A stretch of 64,000 nt of DNA, taken from the NCBI GenBank assembly GCA_017548605.1, contig JAFYZT010000027.1, forward strand, positions 218,447-282,446, given 5' to 3'. Under the pieces are notes generated by a model. The model was given only the letters and a program-made list of their open reading frames with translations, was not told the DNA's origin and ran no database searches. The stretch is from Prevotella sp. (GTDB taxonomy: Bacteria > Bacteroidota > Bacteroidia > Bacteroidales > Bacteroidaceae). The translations under genes and the position numbers were made by a program. This document shows, piece by piece, positions 7,763 through 16,074 of this stretch. Every line of letters begins with the position of its first letter. Position 1 is the first letter of the stretch.

Positions 7763-8956
7763 ATGAGAAGACGACTTACTGACCGTCAGGTCACATACAT
7801 AGGCATTATCCTAGGCATCCTCATTACTGGTGGTATCGGCGGATTATGGTACGCTGTCCGTCAGGTGAGCGATAATCAGGCTCAGGAAGTGTTCGAGAAA
7901 GACTCTCTACGTGAAGCAAGCAAATTGCGCATGGTGGCCGAATATGCTGCTGAACAAGCTTTGCAGGACTCTATCGTGGAGTTCGAACGCACCCACTCAG
8001 CACAGGCTATTGCGCACAGGATGCAAGTGATTGTGAGCCAAGAACTGAAGAAGAGCAGCATCAAACCTTATGACCCTCGCTACCGCACAGCCTCGTTTCA
8101 GGAACTGTTACAACAATGTAAGACCTTCGACCGTGACAGCGCAAAGAAAGGATGGCACTTTTACGACATACCTTTTTATGAATATATCCCCAAAAAAGAA
8201 GTCATAGGCTGCGAAATATCACGTGTGTATTACGTGACGAACACGACAGCTTCAGCCGATGTGCGCTATGACCTGAACAACGATAGTATCCCCTCGAAAA
8301 GTGCCGTCTACCGATTGGTATATGTTAACGATGAATGGATGGTCGATGACTGTATCATCGATCAGGAATCGGAACGTGAGAGCCTACGCTGGTACATGGA
8401 TGGGTATTATTTCATCGAGCATCCCGACACCACACAAGTGGATAGCGTCTCGAGTGACGAACGACAAGTGACGAGTGACGAGCGAAGAGTGTCGAGTGAC
8501 ACGAAGAAATCGGATGTCAAGAAGTCTGACAGCAAGCCGAAGACGGAAAGTAAGGGGCAAGGAACAGGAAGTAAGGAGCAAGCAAGTAAAAAGTCCGAGA
8601 CCAAAAAGTCGGACACAAAGAAGTCTGACAGCAAACCCAAGACTGAAAGCAAGGGGCAGGGAACTGGGAGCAAAGAACAAGCAAGCAAAAAGTCAGACAC
8701 CAAGAAGATAGACACAAAAAAGTCTGACAGCAAGCCGAAGACGGAAAGTAAGGGGCAAGGAACAGGGAGCAAGGAGCAAGCAAGCAAAAAGTCCGACACC
8801 AAGAAGACAGACACAAAAAAGTCTGATAGCAAGCCAAAGACTGAAAGCAAGGGGCAAGGAACAGGAAGTAAGGAGCAAGCAAGCAAAAAGTCCGACAGTA
8901 AGAAGACAGAAACAAAGAAGTCTGACAGCAAACCGAAAACAACCACAAAGAAATAA
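7763..8956 (+). CDS. Membrane-anchored protein with lysine/serine-rich tandem-repeat tail
   Basis: Not recognised as a named family. It has 397 residues: a basic N-terminus, one membrane span (IGIILGILITGGIGGLWYAV), then a folded domain to about residue 225 that looks like an NTF2/DUF-type extracytoplasmic domain. The tail of about 170 residues is low-complexity. It begins with SSDERQVTSDERRVSSD and then contains four full 33-residue units of the type KSDSKPKTES-KGQGTGSKEQ-ASKKSD, with a partial fifth. The tail is strongly basic and may bind anionic wall or surface polymers; that is inference. The tail DNA resembles intergenic minisatellites found elsewhere in the window. The next gene starts on the last base of its stop codon. 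Confidence 0.75.
   Translation: MRRRLTDRQVTYIGIILGILITGGIGGLWYAVRQVSDNQAQEVFEKDSLREASKLRMVAEYAAEQALQDSIVEFERTHSAQAIAHRMQVIVSQELKKSSIKPYDPRYRTASFQELLQQCKTFDRDSAKKGWHFYDIPFYEYIPKKEVIGCEISRVYYVTNTTASADVRYDLNNDSIPSKSAVYRLVYVNDEWMVDDCIIDQESERESLRWYMDGYYFIEHPDTTQVDSVSSDERQVTSDERRVSSDTKKSDVKKSDSKPKTESKGQGTGSKEQASKKSETKKSDTKKSDSKPKTESKGQGTGSKEQASKKSDTKKIDTKKSDSKPKTESKGQGTGSKEQASKKSDTKKTDTKKSDSKPKTESKGQGTGSKEQASKKSDSKKTETKKSDSKPKTTTKK
8522..8956 (+). repeat. Coding tandem repeat, 99-bp unit, about 4.4 copies
   Basis: Successive units begin at 8522, 8621, 8720 and 8819, each exactly 99 bp (33 codons), with a partial copy from 8918. Within each unit lies AAGGGGCAAGGAACAGG, related to a GGGGCAAG minisatellite that also occurs at 16231-16264. 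The unit length is a multiple of three, so copy-number change would keep the frame. Confidence 0.92.
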
Positions 8957-9510
8957 TGAGGCGGCATTATAAACATACCATAGCATTCACCTTTGCCTTC
9001 CTCGTCATAATCCTGACAATAGGATTTGGATGCAAAGGACACTCCAGCAAGGGAGATGACAAACACGCTAAGCCATGGGCCGATGCCGATTCCACTGCTC
9101 AGTTGGAGGCAGACACCAATGCCTTGGAACCAGCTGACACGCTGACAATTGCCGACAGCATGCAACTAGTCGATAGCACGTTATCCACACGCGACACCAT
9201 CACTACCAGTCGTGGTCCTATATCAGGAAACCAATATTTGGAGGGGCATGCCGGAAAGCACGCCATATCACTGAGTTTCAGTACCATCAGCGGCAATGAT
9301 TTTCTTGGCAATGCCACCATTGATGGTCTCCATCATGAGATAACAGGTAGATACATTAAGGACGACCGCAGTCAACTAGTATTGGATGAGGCAGTTAGGG
9401 AACGTTCCTCCACACCGTTCCACATGGAATTACATGCCGTAAATGGTGGTTACGAAGGTACCTTCACGACAGCTGGGGAACGACTGGGAATAACGCTGGT
9501 CAGAAAATAG
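8956..9510 (+). CDS. Hypothetical envelope lipoprotein
   Basis: No family recognised; 184 residues. The N-terminus has a basic start, a long hydrophobic core (IAFTFAFLVIILTIGFGC) and a cysteine at residue 26 that could be a lipidation site, though GFGC is an imperfect lipobox. An Asp/Ser/Thr-rich linker follows, then a compact beta-rich C-terminal domain (roughly residues 75-184) with many alternating hydrophobic residues. The start overlaps the upstream stop by one base, so translation is coupled to the repeat-tail protein and they may act together. Confidence 0.7.
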   Translation: MRRHYKHTIAFTFAFLVIILTIGFGCKGHSSKGDDKHAKPWADADSTAQLEADTNALEPADTLTIADSMQLVDSTLSTRDTITTSRGPISGNQYLEGHAGKHAISLSFSTISGNDFLGNATIDGLHHEITGRYIKDDRSQLVLDEAVRERSSTPFHMELHAVNGGYEGTFTTAGERLGITLVRK

Positions 9511-9521
9511 GAAAAAGATGG

Positions 9522-9725
9522 TTAACGGGTCTTACTACCCGATTTGCGGAAGTTATTTCCTATGAGGAAGAGCAGGATGCCAAGACCCAACCACAAGACG
9601 AGATAGAAAATGAAGAAATGCACTTTGCTGCCTTCGGTGAGCAAGTACATAACGCTCAGCGCCGAGCCGGAAATGGCAATGATGGCTCCGAGAATCATAT
9701 TGATGATGCCTATTGTCTTTCTCAT
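9522..9725 (-). CDS. Small two-helix membrane protein
   Basis: A 67-residue hypothetical protein with two hydrophobic segments (MILGAIIAISGSALSVMYLL and FFIFYLVLWLGLGILLFLI) and a basic C-terminal tail. No family recognised. It is convergent with the preceding lipoprotein gene and divergent from the thioredoxin-hydrolase gene. A TACTTTTG -7-like element lies about 30 bp upstream on the minus strand. Coding status is supported by the clean hydrophobic pattern and position, not by known homology. Confidence 0.6.
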   Translation of the reverse strand: MRKTIGIINMILGAIIAISGSALSVMYLLTEGSKVHFFIFYLVLWLGLGILLFLIGNNFRKSGSKTR

Positions 9726-9802
9726 GACATAAAAGATAAATGGTTTCTGGTTACAAAAGTAAGTATTTATTTCGAAAAAACAATAAAAACGAAGAAATAA
9801 TC

Positions 9803-11110
9803 ATGAAGAAAACGATTTTGACCTGCTTTTTGGCCTGCATGGGTCTGTTGGGCATGGCCCAAGGTATGGATGACGATCCCGACAACCGTTATGCCACCGA
9901 CCTGCTCAAGCCAGGGGCTGCGGCACCCGACTTCCAGATAAAGACATTGGACGGGAAGAAATTCAAACTGAGTAAGTTGCGCGGCCGTTATGTGGTGCTT
10001 GACTTTTGGGCATCATGGTGCCCTGACTGCCGGAAGGACATCCCTAACCTACAGCGCATGTACGAACGTTTCCACGGCAAGGGAGTGGAATTTGTCGGTG
10101 TGTCATTCGACGACAACGTAACGGCTTGGCAGGATGCCGTGCAGAAATACCAGATTCCTTACACCCAGGTGAGTGAATTGAAGAAGTGGAAAGAGACGGC
10201 CATCTCACCCCTCTACGGTGTGAAGTGGATTCCGTCGATATATATTATCGACCCCGACGGCAAGGTGGTGCTTTCAACGGTCGTCTCCGACAAAGTGGAA
10301 GCTAAGTTGTATGAACTAACCGCACCCACGCCTTCCCCCATCGGCACGAAGGAGAGTATTTGGATTGATGGTAGCAAAGGACGCCTCAAGGCCGTGATAC
10401 AAAAGCCTGAGCTAACACAAGGACAGCAATGTCCGATGGTGATGTTCTGCCACGGCTTCGGCGGAACGAAGGAAGGACCGCTCTTTGAAATAACTGCCGA
10501 CAGTCTGTGTGCCCACGGAATAGCCTCCATCCGTTTTGACTTCAACGGCCATGGTGAAAGCGAGGGTGACTTCCAAGAGATGACCGTTCCCAACGAGATA
10601 GAAGATGCGAAAAAGGTATATGAATACGTTCGCGACTTGCGTTATGTGAGCGATGTGGCTATCGTAGGCCATTCTCAGGGTGGTGTGGTATCAGCCATGG
10701 TCGCAGGTGAGTTGGGCTCTGAAGCGTTCAAGGCTGTGGTGCTTCTGGCTCCAGCAGCAGTACTGCGCGAAGATGCTATCCGAGGAAGTACGATGGGTAA
10801 AACATACAACCCGCTCGACCCGCCAGAGTACGTTGAACTATGGGGCGGCAAGCGTTTAGGACGCGATTATATCAAGACGGCCTTCTACCTGCCCATTTAT
10901 GAGACAGCATCCGGATACTCCGGCCCGGCACTCATCATCCACGGCACAGCCGACCGCGTAGTGCCCTATACCTATGGCGAACGGTTCCACCAACTTTGGA
11001 CCGGCAGTCAATGGGAACTGCTTGACGGACTGGACCACGGCTTCGGCCCCAATGTCTATCGTGCCGACCAACTGATGATTGACTTTCTTGTGAAAGAATT
11101 CAAGAGGTAA
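9803..11110 (+). CDS. Secreted TlpA-like thioredoxin fused to an alpha/beta hydrolase
   Basis: A two-domain periplasmic protein of 435 residues from ATG 9803, chosen because it directly begins the signal peptide (KKTILTCFLACMGLLGMAQ). Residues about 25-160 are a TlpA/AhpC-type thioredoxin fold with active site WASWCPDC. Residues about 180-435 are an alpha/beta hydrolase: oxyanion region CHGFGG, nucleophile elbow VGHSQGG, Asp in HGTADRVVPY, catalytic His in GLDHGFG. The hydrolase half resembles cinnamoyl/feruloyl or acetyl esterases. A disulfide reductase joined to an esterase is unusual; the redox domain may keep the hydrolase active. An esterase gene lies next downstream on the same strand. 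Confidence 0.85.
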   Translation: MKKTILTCFLACMGLLGMAQGMDDDPDNRYATDLLKPGAAAPDFQIKTLDGKKFKLSKLRGRYVVLDFWASWCPDCRKDIPNLQRMYERFHGKGVEFVGVSFDDNVTAWQDAVQKYQIPYTQVSELKKWKETAISPLYGVKWIPSIYIIDPDGKVVLSTVVSDKVEAKLYELTAPTPSPIGTKESIWIDGSKGRLKAVIQKPELTQGQQCPMVMFCHGFGGTKEGPLFEITADSLCAHGIASIRFDFNGHGESEGDFQEMTVPNEIEDAKKVYEYVRDLRYVSDVAIVGHSQGGVVSAMVAGELGSEAFKAVVLLAPAAVLREDAIRGSTMGKTYNPLDPPEYVELWGGKRLGRDYIKTAFYLPIYETASGYSGPALIIHGTADRVVPYTYGERFHQLWTGSQWELLDGLDHGFGPNVYRADQLMIDFLVKEFKR

Positions 11111-11149
11111 GAGGTGAGAGGTGAGGGGTAAGAGGTGAGAGGTGAGAGA
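11103..11149 (+). repeat. Purine-rich minisatellite (AGAGGTGAGGGGTA type)
   Basis: Four to five degenerate copies of an 8-10 base purine-rich unit, reading AGAGGTAAGAGGTGAGAGG and so on, fill the gap after the thioredoxin-hydrolase stop. A related run occurs at 49427-49456. No secondary structure is obvious. Confidence 0.8.
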
Positions 11150-11208
11150 ACACCCACAGGTTATCCCTCCTGTAATATCCCAATAAAAAATCAAAAACAT
11201 ATAAAAAA

Positions 11209-12168
11209 ATGAAACGACTTATATTATCATTAGCCATATTGATGGGCGCATTATCATCATGTGCTTTGGACAAAGGAAAGCAACAATCTTCAGAGACTAC
11301 GGCCAATGACAGCATCGTACAGGAAACTGTCAGCGCAGCACCACAGGCTAAGAAAACGCAGAAAGAAGGCAAGAGCCGTATCGTAAATGCCACATATCAC
11401 AGCGGCATACTTGGTGCTGACCGTAACTATACCGTCTACCTGCCTAAGAGTTACGATGTGGAACCCGACCGTCAATACCCCATCCTCTATCTGCTCCATG
11501 GCATGCACGACGACAATTATTGCTGGACCACTCGTGGACATCTGAAAGAGGTGATGGACACCCTGGTAGCGCAGGGTAAAGCCTGTGAAATGGTCATCGT
11601 CACCCCGTGTGCCGGTGGCGAGGCCAACAAGGACTGGAACGGCTATTTCAACATGCGTGGCTGGAACTATGAGGACTTTTTCTTTAAGGAGTTCATGCCA
11701 TTCATCGAAAAGGAATACCGTATCCTGACCGACCGTGGTCACCGTGCCGCCGCCGGTCTGTCAATGGGTGGCGGAGCGGCCACCAGTTTCTGCCAACGTT
11801 ATCCCGACCTGTTCTGTGCCTGTTATGCCATGAGCGCATTGATGGACATCGTACCACTACCGGGACACAAGGCTGGTCCCAACAGCAAGGTAGGCATCAT
11901 GAGTGCCAAGGTGGGCGAGCTGAGCTGCTCGAAATTCCTCCGCCGAGCCGATGCCGCTACTATCGCCAAGATGAAAACCATCCGTTGGTATGTGGACTGT
12001 GGTGACCGCGACTTTCTGCTGAAGAAGAACCAAGAATTTATGGCCGCCATGGATCGTGCCGGTATTCCCTACAAAAAGCAGATACGCAAAGGCACACACT
12101 CGTGGCAGTACTGGCATTCCGGTCTCTTCATCTGCTTACCCTTCATCAGCGAAAGTTTTACAAAATAG
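11209..12168 (+). CDS. Esterase D/feruloyl esterase-like alpha/beta hydrolase, lipoprotein
   Basis: Serine esterase of the Esterase D (PF00756) group, 319 residues. It has a lipoprotein signal ending in LSSC (Cys 18), a linker, then the hydrolase domain with LLHGMHDD (oxyanion/substrate region), the nucleophile elbow GLSMGGGAA, Asp in VDCGDRD, and His in THSWQYW. The family includes tributyrin esterases, feruloyl esterases and S-formylglutathione hydrolases. An envelope location suggests action on acylated polysaccharides. It probably belongs with the upstream thioredoxin-hydrolase gene, though a 98-bp repeat-rich gap separates them. A long perfect hairpin follows at 12219-12254. Confidence 0.87.
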   Translation: MKRLILSLAILMGALSSCALDKGKQQSSETTANDSIVQETVSAAPQAKKTQKEGKSRIVNATYHSGILGADRNYTVYLPKSYDVEPDRQYPILYLLHGMHDDNYCWTTRGHLKEVMDTLVAQGKACEMVIVTPCAGGEANKDWNGYFNMRGWNYEDFFFKEFMPFIEKEYRILTDRGHRAAAGLSMGGGAATSFCQRYPDLFCACYAMSALMDIVPLPGHKAGPNSKVGIMSAKVGELSCSKFLRRADAATIAKMKTIRWYVDCGDRDFLLKKNQEFMAAMDRAGIPYKKQIRKGTHSWQYWHSGLFICLPFISESFTK

Positions 12169-12218
12169 CCGAAGACGTGTTAATCATTCGCTTTTCTATG
12201 CGCTCATGTACGAAATAT

Positions 12219-12254
12219 AAATCGGGGACGGTCACAAATGACCGTCCCCGATTT
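12219..12254. terminator. Perfect 16-bp hairpin between convergent genes (bidirectional terminator)
   Basis: Arms 12219-12234 and 12239-12254 pair perfectly around the loop CAAA, with AAATC at one base and GATTT at the other. It lies between the convergent esterase and GrpE-like genes. The A/T ends could serve as weak U-tracts in both directions. Confidence 0.8.
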
Positions 12255-12279
12255 ATTATATAGAATGTGAAGAATCTAT

Positions 12280-12726
12280 TCAACGATAGACGACAACTTC
12301 AGCCAGGCGTAACACCTTGTCGCCACGGATATAGCCATCTTTCTTGATAGTGACGATGGCACCCGACTTCTGTGATCCGTCTTTCTCAGTGCCTACAACA
12401 TTGCAAAAACGCTCGTCGTACATATTGTCAGGGAATTCTATTCTTTTCACCCCATGACGCTCGAGCACAGCTAATGTCTTTGTCTTGGCAGCCAACAGAC
12501 GAGTAATGGCCTTGGTGGAAATCTGACTCTGGTCCAGTCCACGTTGTTTAATGGTTTCCTCAGCCCAGTCGAAAGTATCTACCACTTCAAGGAAATCGGC
12601 TAGTATCTCATTGATTTTGTCTTCATTTTGTTTGGTCTGACGCTCATTGCGGTGAATAAGCGCCAAATTTTCGTTTTGCAGCTTGGCCACCAGGCCTGCT
12701 ATCTCGCTAATTGTACTAAGTCCCAT
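12280..12726 (-). CDS. GrpE-like nucleotide-exchange factor homologue (orphan)
   Basis: 148 residues with GrpE-like architecture. An N-terminal helical/coiled-coil segment (LVAKLQNENLALIHRNERQ) leads to a helical middle, then a C-terminal beta domain ending GYIRGDKVLRLAEVVVY, which matches the GrpE tail pattern GY-x(4)-vLRpA-xV. True housekeeping GrpE is longer and normally sits next to dnaJ; neither dnaJ nor dnaK is here. It follows a zinc-ribbon/LysM gene in the same direction (44-bp gap) and is divergent from an SPFH gene. A specialised co-chaperone role for that locus is inferred. Confidence 0.7.
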   Translation of the reverse strand: MGLSTISEIAGLVAKLQNENLALIHRNERQTKQNEDKINEILADFLEVVDTFDWAEETIKQRGLDQSQISTKAITRLLAAKTKTLAVLERHGVKRIEFPDNMYDERFCNVVGTEKDGSQKSGAIVTIKKDGYIRGDKVLRLAEVVVYR

Positions 12727-12735
12727 AATATATTG

Positions 12736-12771
12736 AGAAGTTAAAGGGGAGTTTTGGGGAAGTTAAAGGGT
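12736..12771. repeat. GAAGTTAAAGGGG-type minisatellite
   Basis: Two copies of GAAGTTAAAGGG separated by GAGTTTTGGG fill the gap between the LysM and GrpE-like genes. The same sequence type appears at 20470-20518 and, degenerately, at 28930-28956. Confidence 0.7.
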
Positions 12772-13406
12772 TACGGTTCGTAGACAATGATGGAGTCGCC
12801 CACAGTGAGGTTACTCGATTTTTTCTTACTGTTAAGCTTTGCTATCTCATCTACATGACTGGCATTACCATAGAGTTTTGTACTGATTCTCGAATAATTA
12901 TCGCCTTTCTGAATGACATAGTATTTCTTCCCTTTGGGTGCCGGAGCAGCCGTGGTTTGTGACTGCTGCTGAGGCTGTTGCTGTGCCTGTGTAGCCTCGG
13001 GTTGCTTGGTAGATGTTGCTGTGGCAGTGGGAGCAGGTGCGTTCGTCTTAGCATCTTCTGTCCCAGGTGTCACAGGCGCCTTGAGCGACGGATTCAGCTG
13101 TCGCTGTAAGTCGCTGACATTCTCTTGCAGGCTCTTGATAGAGTCGCGCAACTGGCCCACCAGTTTGTTCTCAGCCGCCTTGCCGCCGCCAGAAGCGCTC
13201 AACAAAGCGAAGAGCACGGCAGCTACGATGGCGATGATGGCAATAGGTTTCCAGATGTTTCGTTTAGCCACCTGTTCCTCCCTCAAGTCATCAAGTAGTT
13301 GGTATATTTTCAGTTCGCTCCCGCAATTAGGGCATTTGGGGTCGTTCTCTTCACCGAAATTTTCGATATCTTTGCCACAAACGGGACATGTGAAGTGTTG
13401 TCTCAT
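12771..13406 (-). CDS. Zinc-ribbon, single-pass membrane, LysM-domain protein
   Basis: 211 residues with a clear domain order. The N-terminal zinc ribbon reads CPVCGKD...CPNCG. A membrane span follows (IAIIAIVAAVLFALLSASGG, residues about 54-73), then a short coiled coil (QLRDSIKSLQENVSDLQRQL), a Pro/Thr/Gln-rich linker, and a C-terminal LysM domain (YYVIQKGDNYSRISTKLYG, ending VGDSIIVYEP). The ribbon should lie in the cytoplasm and LysM should bind peptidoglycan, so the protein bridges membrane and wall. It is upstream of the GrpE-like gene and divergent from the SPFH operon, whose members also carry zinc ribbons. Confidence 0.85.
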   Translation of the reverse strand: MRQHFTCPVCGKDIENFGEENDPKCPNCGSELKIYQLLDDLREEQVAKRNIWKPIAIIAIVAAVLFALLSASGGGKAAENKLVGQLRDSIKSLQENVSDLQRQLNPSLKAPVTPGTEDAKTNAPAPTATATSTKQPEATQAQQQPQQQSQTTAAPAPKGKKYYVIQKGDNYSRISTKLYGNASHVDEIAKLNSKKKSSNLTVGDSIIVYEP

Positions 13407-13572
13407 AAAGATTTGCCTAAATTAAACACATTATGTAGCCCCACAAACATGTTGTACGGCCACCCTTTCGTTTTTCCGCTGCAAAGGTAATAAAAAATCC
13501 TCATGCGGCTAAATATTTTGTTGAAATATATAAAAAAGAACGAAATAATTTGTACTTTTGCACTTAATAAAG

Positions 13573-13614
13573 GGAGCGATGAGCGACAAGTGTCGATCGA
13601 TGAACGATGAACGG
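13573..13614. repeat. GAGTGACGAG-type minisatellite in SPFH leader
   Basis: A run of degenerate units (GCGATGAGCGACAAGTGTCG, then GATGAACGATGAACGG) lies just after a TACTTTTG -7-like element at 13553-13560, so it would be in the transcript leader of the SPFH gene. Related runs occur at 8450-8508 (coding) and 27734-27790. The remainder of the 264-bp gap 13407-13670 holds a minus-strand TACCTTTG element (13482-13489) suited to the LysM gene. Confidence 0.65.
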
Positions 13615-13670
13615 TTGTATCAACTACTGAACTCCTTTACTTCTAAATCAATAACTAAAAGAACAAAACC

Positions 13671-15008
13671 ATGGGATTATTCCGCAATCCGAACGAATCA
13701 GCCTACCAAGGCGGCAAGAAACATATTCTAGAGTCGCTAAAAAACACATCCCCTGCTGGCGTACTTATCTGGAAACAACCTGAAGAAGATTTCAACACCC
13801 ATTCCGTATTGACCGTCAACCCCGGCGAGGAAGCCATCTTCGTTAAAGATGGTGAAATCGTGGCAGTCTTCCAAAATGGCCGGCACGTGCTGAAAACCGA
13901 GAACTATGTGTTTCTCTCCCGCTTGCGCAATATGCTCAGTGGAGGTATCAGCACCTTCAACTGCTTCGTCTATTTCGTGCGCAAAGCCACGACGATGGAG
14001 CTTTTGTGGGGCACCTCTTCGCCCATCCAACTGCGCGACCCCGTGCAGGGCATTGCCACGAGCATCAAAGCACGAGGCAGCTACAAGGTGAAAATCGATG
14101 ACAGCGTGAAATTTCTCACCACACTCATGGGAAGCAACGTGAGCAAGTTTGAGCCTAACGACATCGAGCGGTATTTCAGTAATGAGTTCCAGCAGAAAAT
14201 CAAGTCGACGATAGCCAAGGGACTGAAAGCGCAGAACGAAGAGTTATTGGGCGTATGCGCCGAGATGGACGCGTTCGCCACGCAGATAACACCCGCCATC
14301 CAAGAGATGTTGGCAGAATATGGTATCGGACTGGCTCAGTTCACTATAGCCGCCATGGACATACCCGAGGACGACCCCAACCGTCAGTTGCTGGAACAGG
14401 CGTATGCCAAGAAGCGCGAATTCGACCTTATGGGTCAGGACTACCGCACCATCAAAGGTATGGACATTATGGCCGACATGGCACATGGTGTGAGCACACA
14501 AGGAGGCGACAGCGCCGTGGGCAGCATGATGGGCGTGGGTATGGGTCTGAGCATGGGCATGGCTACCGGCGGAGCTTTCGGACAGATGGCCCAAAACGCC
14601 TTCCAAGGGGTGCAGGGACAACCCGGACAACAATATCCACCGCAGGGACAGCAAGGCTACCAACAATACCCGCCACAGGGACAACAATACCCACCGCAAC
14701 AAGGACAGCCCCAAGGCTATCAACAATACCCACCGCAGGGACAGCAATATCCACCCCAACAGGGTCAGCCCCAAGGCTATCAGCAGTACCCGCCGCAGGG
14801 ACAACCTCAGGGTTATCCGCAATATCCACCTCAGGGACAGCAAGGCTACCAACAATACCCGCCACAGGGACAACCTCAGGCTCCCCAGCCCGCAGCTGAA
14901 GACCCGATGGCGCGTCTCACCAAACTCAAGCAGATGCTTGATGCCGGCCTCATCCAACAAAGCGAATACGATGCCGTGAAGAATGAAATACTCAGTAAAA
15001 TGATTTAA
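13671..15008 (+). CDS. SPFH/YdjI-like protein with Tyr-Pro-Gln repeats and C-terminal SHOCT domain
   Basis: 445 residues. The N-terminal SPFH (band 7-like) region resembles Bacillus YdjI, a protein annotated as virion-core-like: start MGLFRNPNE, then VNPGEEAIFVKDGEIVAVFQNG, and GTSSPIQLRDPVQGIA. A helical part follows with RQLLEQAYAKKREFDLMGQD, then a glycine/methionine-rich stretch. Residues about 320-405 are a proline/tyrosine/glutamine repeat (YPPQGQQGYQQ units), flexible and phase-separation-like. The last 35 residues form a SHOCT motif (LTKLKQMLDAGLIQQSEYDAVK). First gene of a three-gene operon, 4 bp before the next. Likely role: membrane-associated scaffold in envelope stress; the function is inferred from YdjI context. 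Confidence 0.85.
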   Translation: MGLFRNPNESAYQGGKKHILESLKNTSPAGVLIWKQPEEDFNTHSVLTVNPGEEAIFVKDGEIVAVFQNGRHVLKTENYVFLSRLRNMLSGGISTFNCFVYFVRKATTMELLWGTSSPIQLRDPVQGIATSIKARGSYKVKIDDSVKFLTTLMGSNVSKFEPNDIERYFSNEFQQKIKSTIAKGLKAQNEELLGVCAEMDAFATQITPAIQEMLAEYGIGLAQFTIAAMDIPEDDPNRQLLEQAYAKKREFDLMGQDYRTIKGMDIMADMAHGVSTQGGDSAVGSMMGVGMGLSMGMATGGAFGQMAQNAFQGVQGQPGQQYPPQGQQGYQQYPPQGQQYPPQQGQPQGYQQYPPQGQQYPPQQGQPQGYQQYPPQGQPQGYPQYPPQGQQGYQQYPPQGQPQAPQPAAEDPMARLTKLKQMLDAGLIQQSEYDAVKNEILSKMI

Positions 15009-15012
15009 CCCT

Positions 15013-16074
15013 ATGGCAACAATAGAACTACAACAAGTAAGATGCCCTAACTGTGGGGCCAATATCAGCCAATTTAACCGTTTCAAACAGACCGTAGAGT
15101 GTCCATACTGCCACACCGTGCTACAGAATCCTGCAGCCATGGCCGTGCAGCGTAATATGCCTACGCCGGAAAGAATCATCCCTTTTCAGACACAGGACTA
15201 CGACTTCGGCCAGCAGTTACTGAAAGCACTCATCAAGCGCAATTACGTTCCGCGTGACATCTTCGACTACATGAAGACTGACAACGTGATGAAGGCCTAT
15301 CTGCCCATGTATCTGTTCGAGGGTGTTTATCAAGCGAACTGGAACGGTAAGGTGACCGACCGCTACCAAGATAATGGCGAGACGAAATCAAGGGAACGAT
15401 TCGTCAACGGTATGGCAGGAGGCAACTTCTCGTTCTACTGTCTGGCCTACGAGGGAAATGACATACCACCAGAGCTGCAAGATTTCGCCCGTGTGATTAC
15501 CTTCAACCAGAATTTCACGCAGGGCTTTGACTTCAGTATACTCGGTGCCGAGAACGCCGATTACATCACCATGGAAGCCAATACCGATAAAAACGCCATG
15601 TGGCAACGCTATGGCAATCAGGAGGTACACCGACAGGCTGAGGAGGGAGTAAAGGATGCAGCCGGCAGCAGTGTCCACGATCTGAACTGGAGTGTCTTCC
15701 CACAATTGATGAACCAAGGCCAATTGGTGCTCGTGCCTTTCTGGTTCATCTACTATTTCTACCGCGACACACAGTATTATTTCATGATGGACGGTCTGGG
15801 CACCAGACACAACCTGACAGCACCCGTCGACCAAGGTGAAAAAGACGAGGTGAACAAATACAACTGGTCCATGTGGTTGTCTTTAGCCGTTCTTTTGATT
15901 GGCCTCATCCTTCTGGCAGCCAAGGTAAGTATTGCATCTGTCGTGGCTGCAGTGGGTGGTATTGCATCACTGGCCACCATCATCTTCTATTTCGTACGAC
16001 GCAGTCAAATATTGAAAGCCTCGCGCTCCTTCCGCGACCAAGCGGCACAACGCTTTATGCAGCAGCAACAGTAG
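15013..16074 (+). CDS. YdjG-like zinc-ribbon membrane protein
   Basis: 353 residues. The N-terminal zinc ribbon VRCPNCGANI...VECPYCHTVL is followed by a long soluble domain with LPMYLFEGVYQANWNGKVTD and LVLVPFWFIYYFYRDTQYY, then two membrane spans near the C-terminus (LSLAVLLIGLILLAA; ASVVAAVGGIASLATIIFYF). The layout of TFIIB-type ribbon, beta-rich domain and membrane helices resembles Bacillus YdjG, encoded beside the SPFH protein YdjI. Start 4 bp after the SPFH stop; the next gene begins immediately after its stop (TAGATG). Operon context makes a shared membrane complex likely. No PspA homologue is visible in this window. Confidence 0.75.
   Translation: MATIELQQVRCPNCGANISQFNRFKQTVECPYCHTVLQNPAAMAVQRNMPTPERIIPFQTQDYDFGQQLLKALIKRNYVPRDIFDYMKTDNVMKAYLPMYLFEGVYQANWNGKVTDRYQDNGETKSRERFVNGMAGGNFSFYCLAYEGNDIPPELQDFARVITFNQNFTQGFDFSILGAENADYITMEANTDKNAMWQRYGNQEVHRQAEEGVKDAAGSSVHDLNWSVFPQLMNQGQLVLVPFWFIYYFYRDTQYYFMMDGLGTRHNLTAPVDQGEKDEVNKYNWSMWLSLAVLLIGLILLAAKVSIASVVAAVGGIASLATIIFYFVRRSQILKASRSFRDQAAQRFMQQQQ

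Noticed and set aside
8522-8956. CRISPR-like array
   Set aside because: Units are contiguous 99-bp coding repeats without spacers, multiples of three, in frame.
8407-9165. Minus-strand open frame opposite the repeat tail
   Set aside because: It is the antisense of the 99-bp coding repeat, has repetitive Leu/Cys-rich content and crosses two plus-strand genes with better signals.
14244-15179. Minus-strand open frame opposite the SPFH gene
   Set aside because: Its repetitive Leu/Arg sequence mirrors the Pro/Gln repeats of the sense gene and it overlaps the next operon gene.
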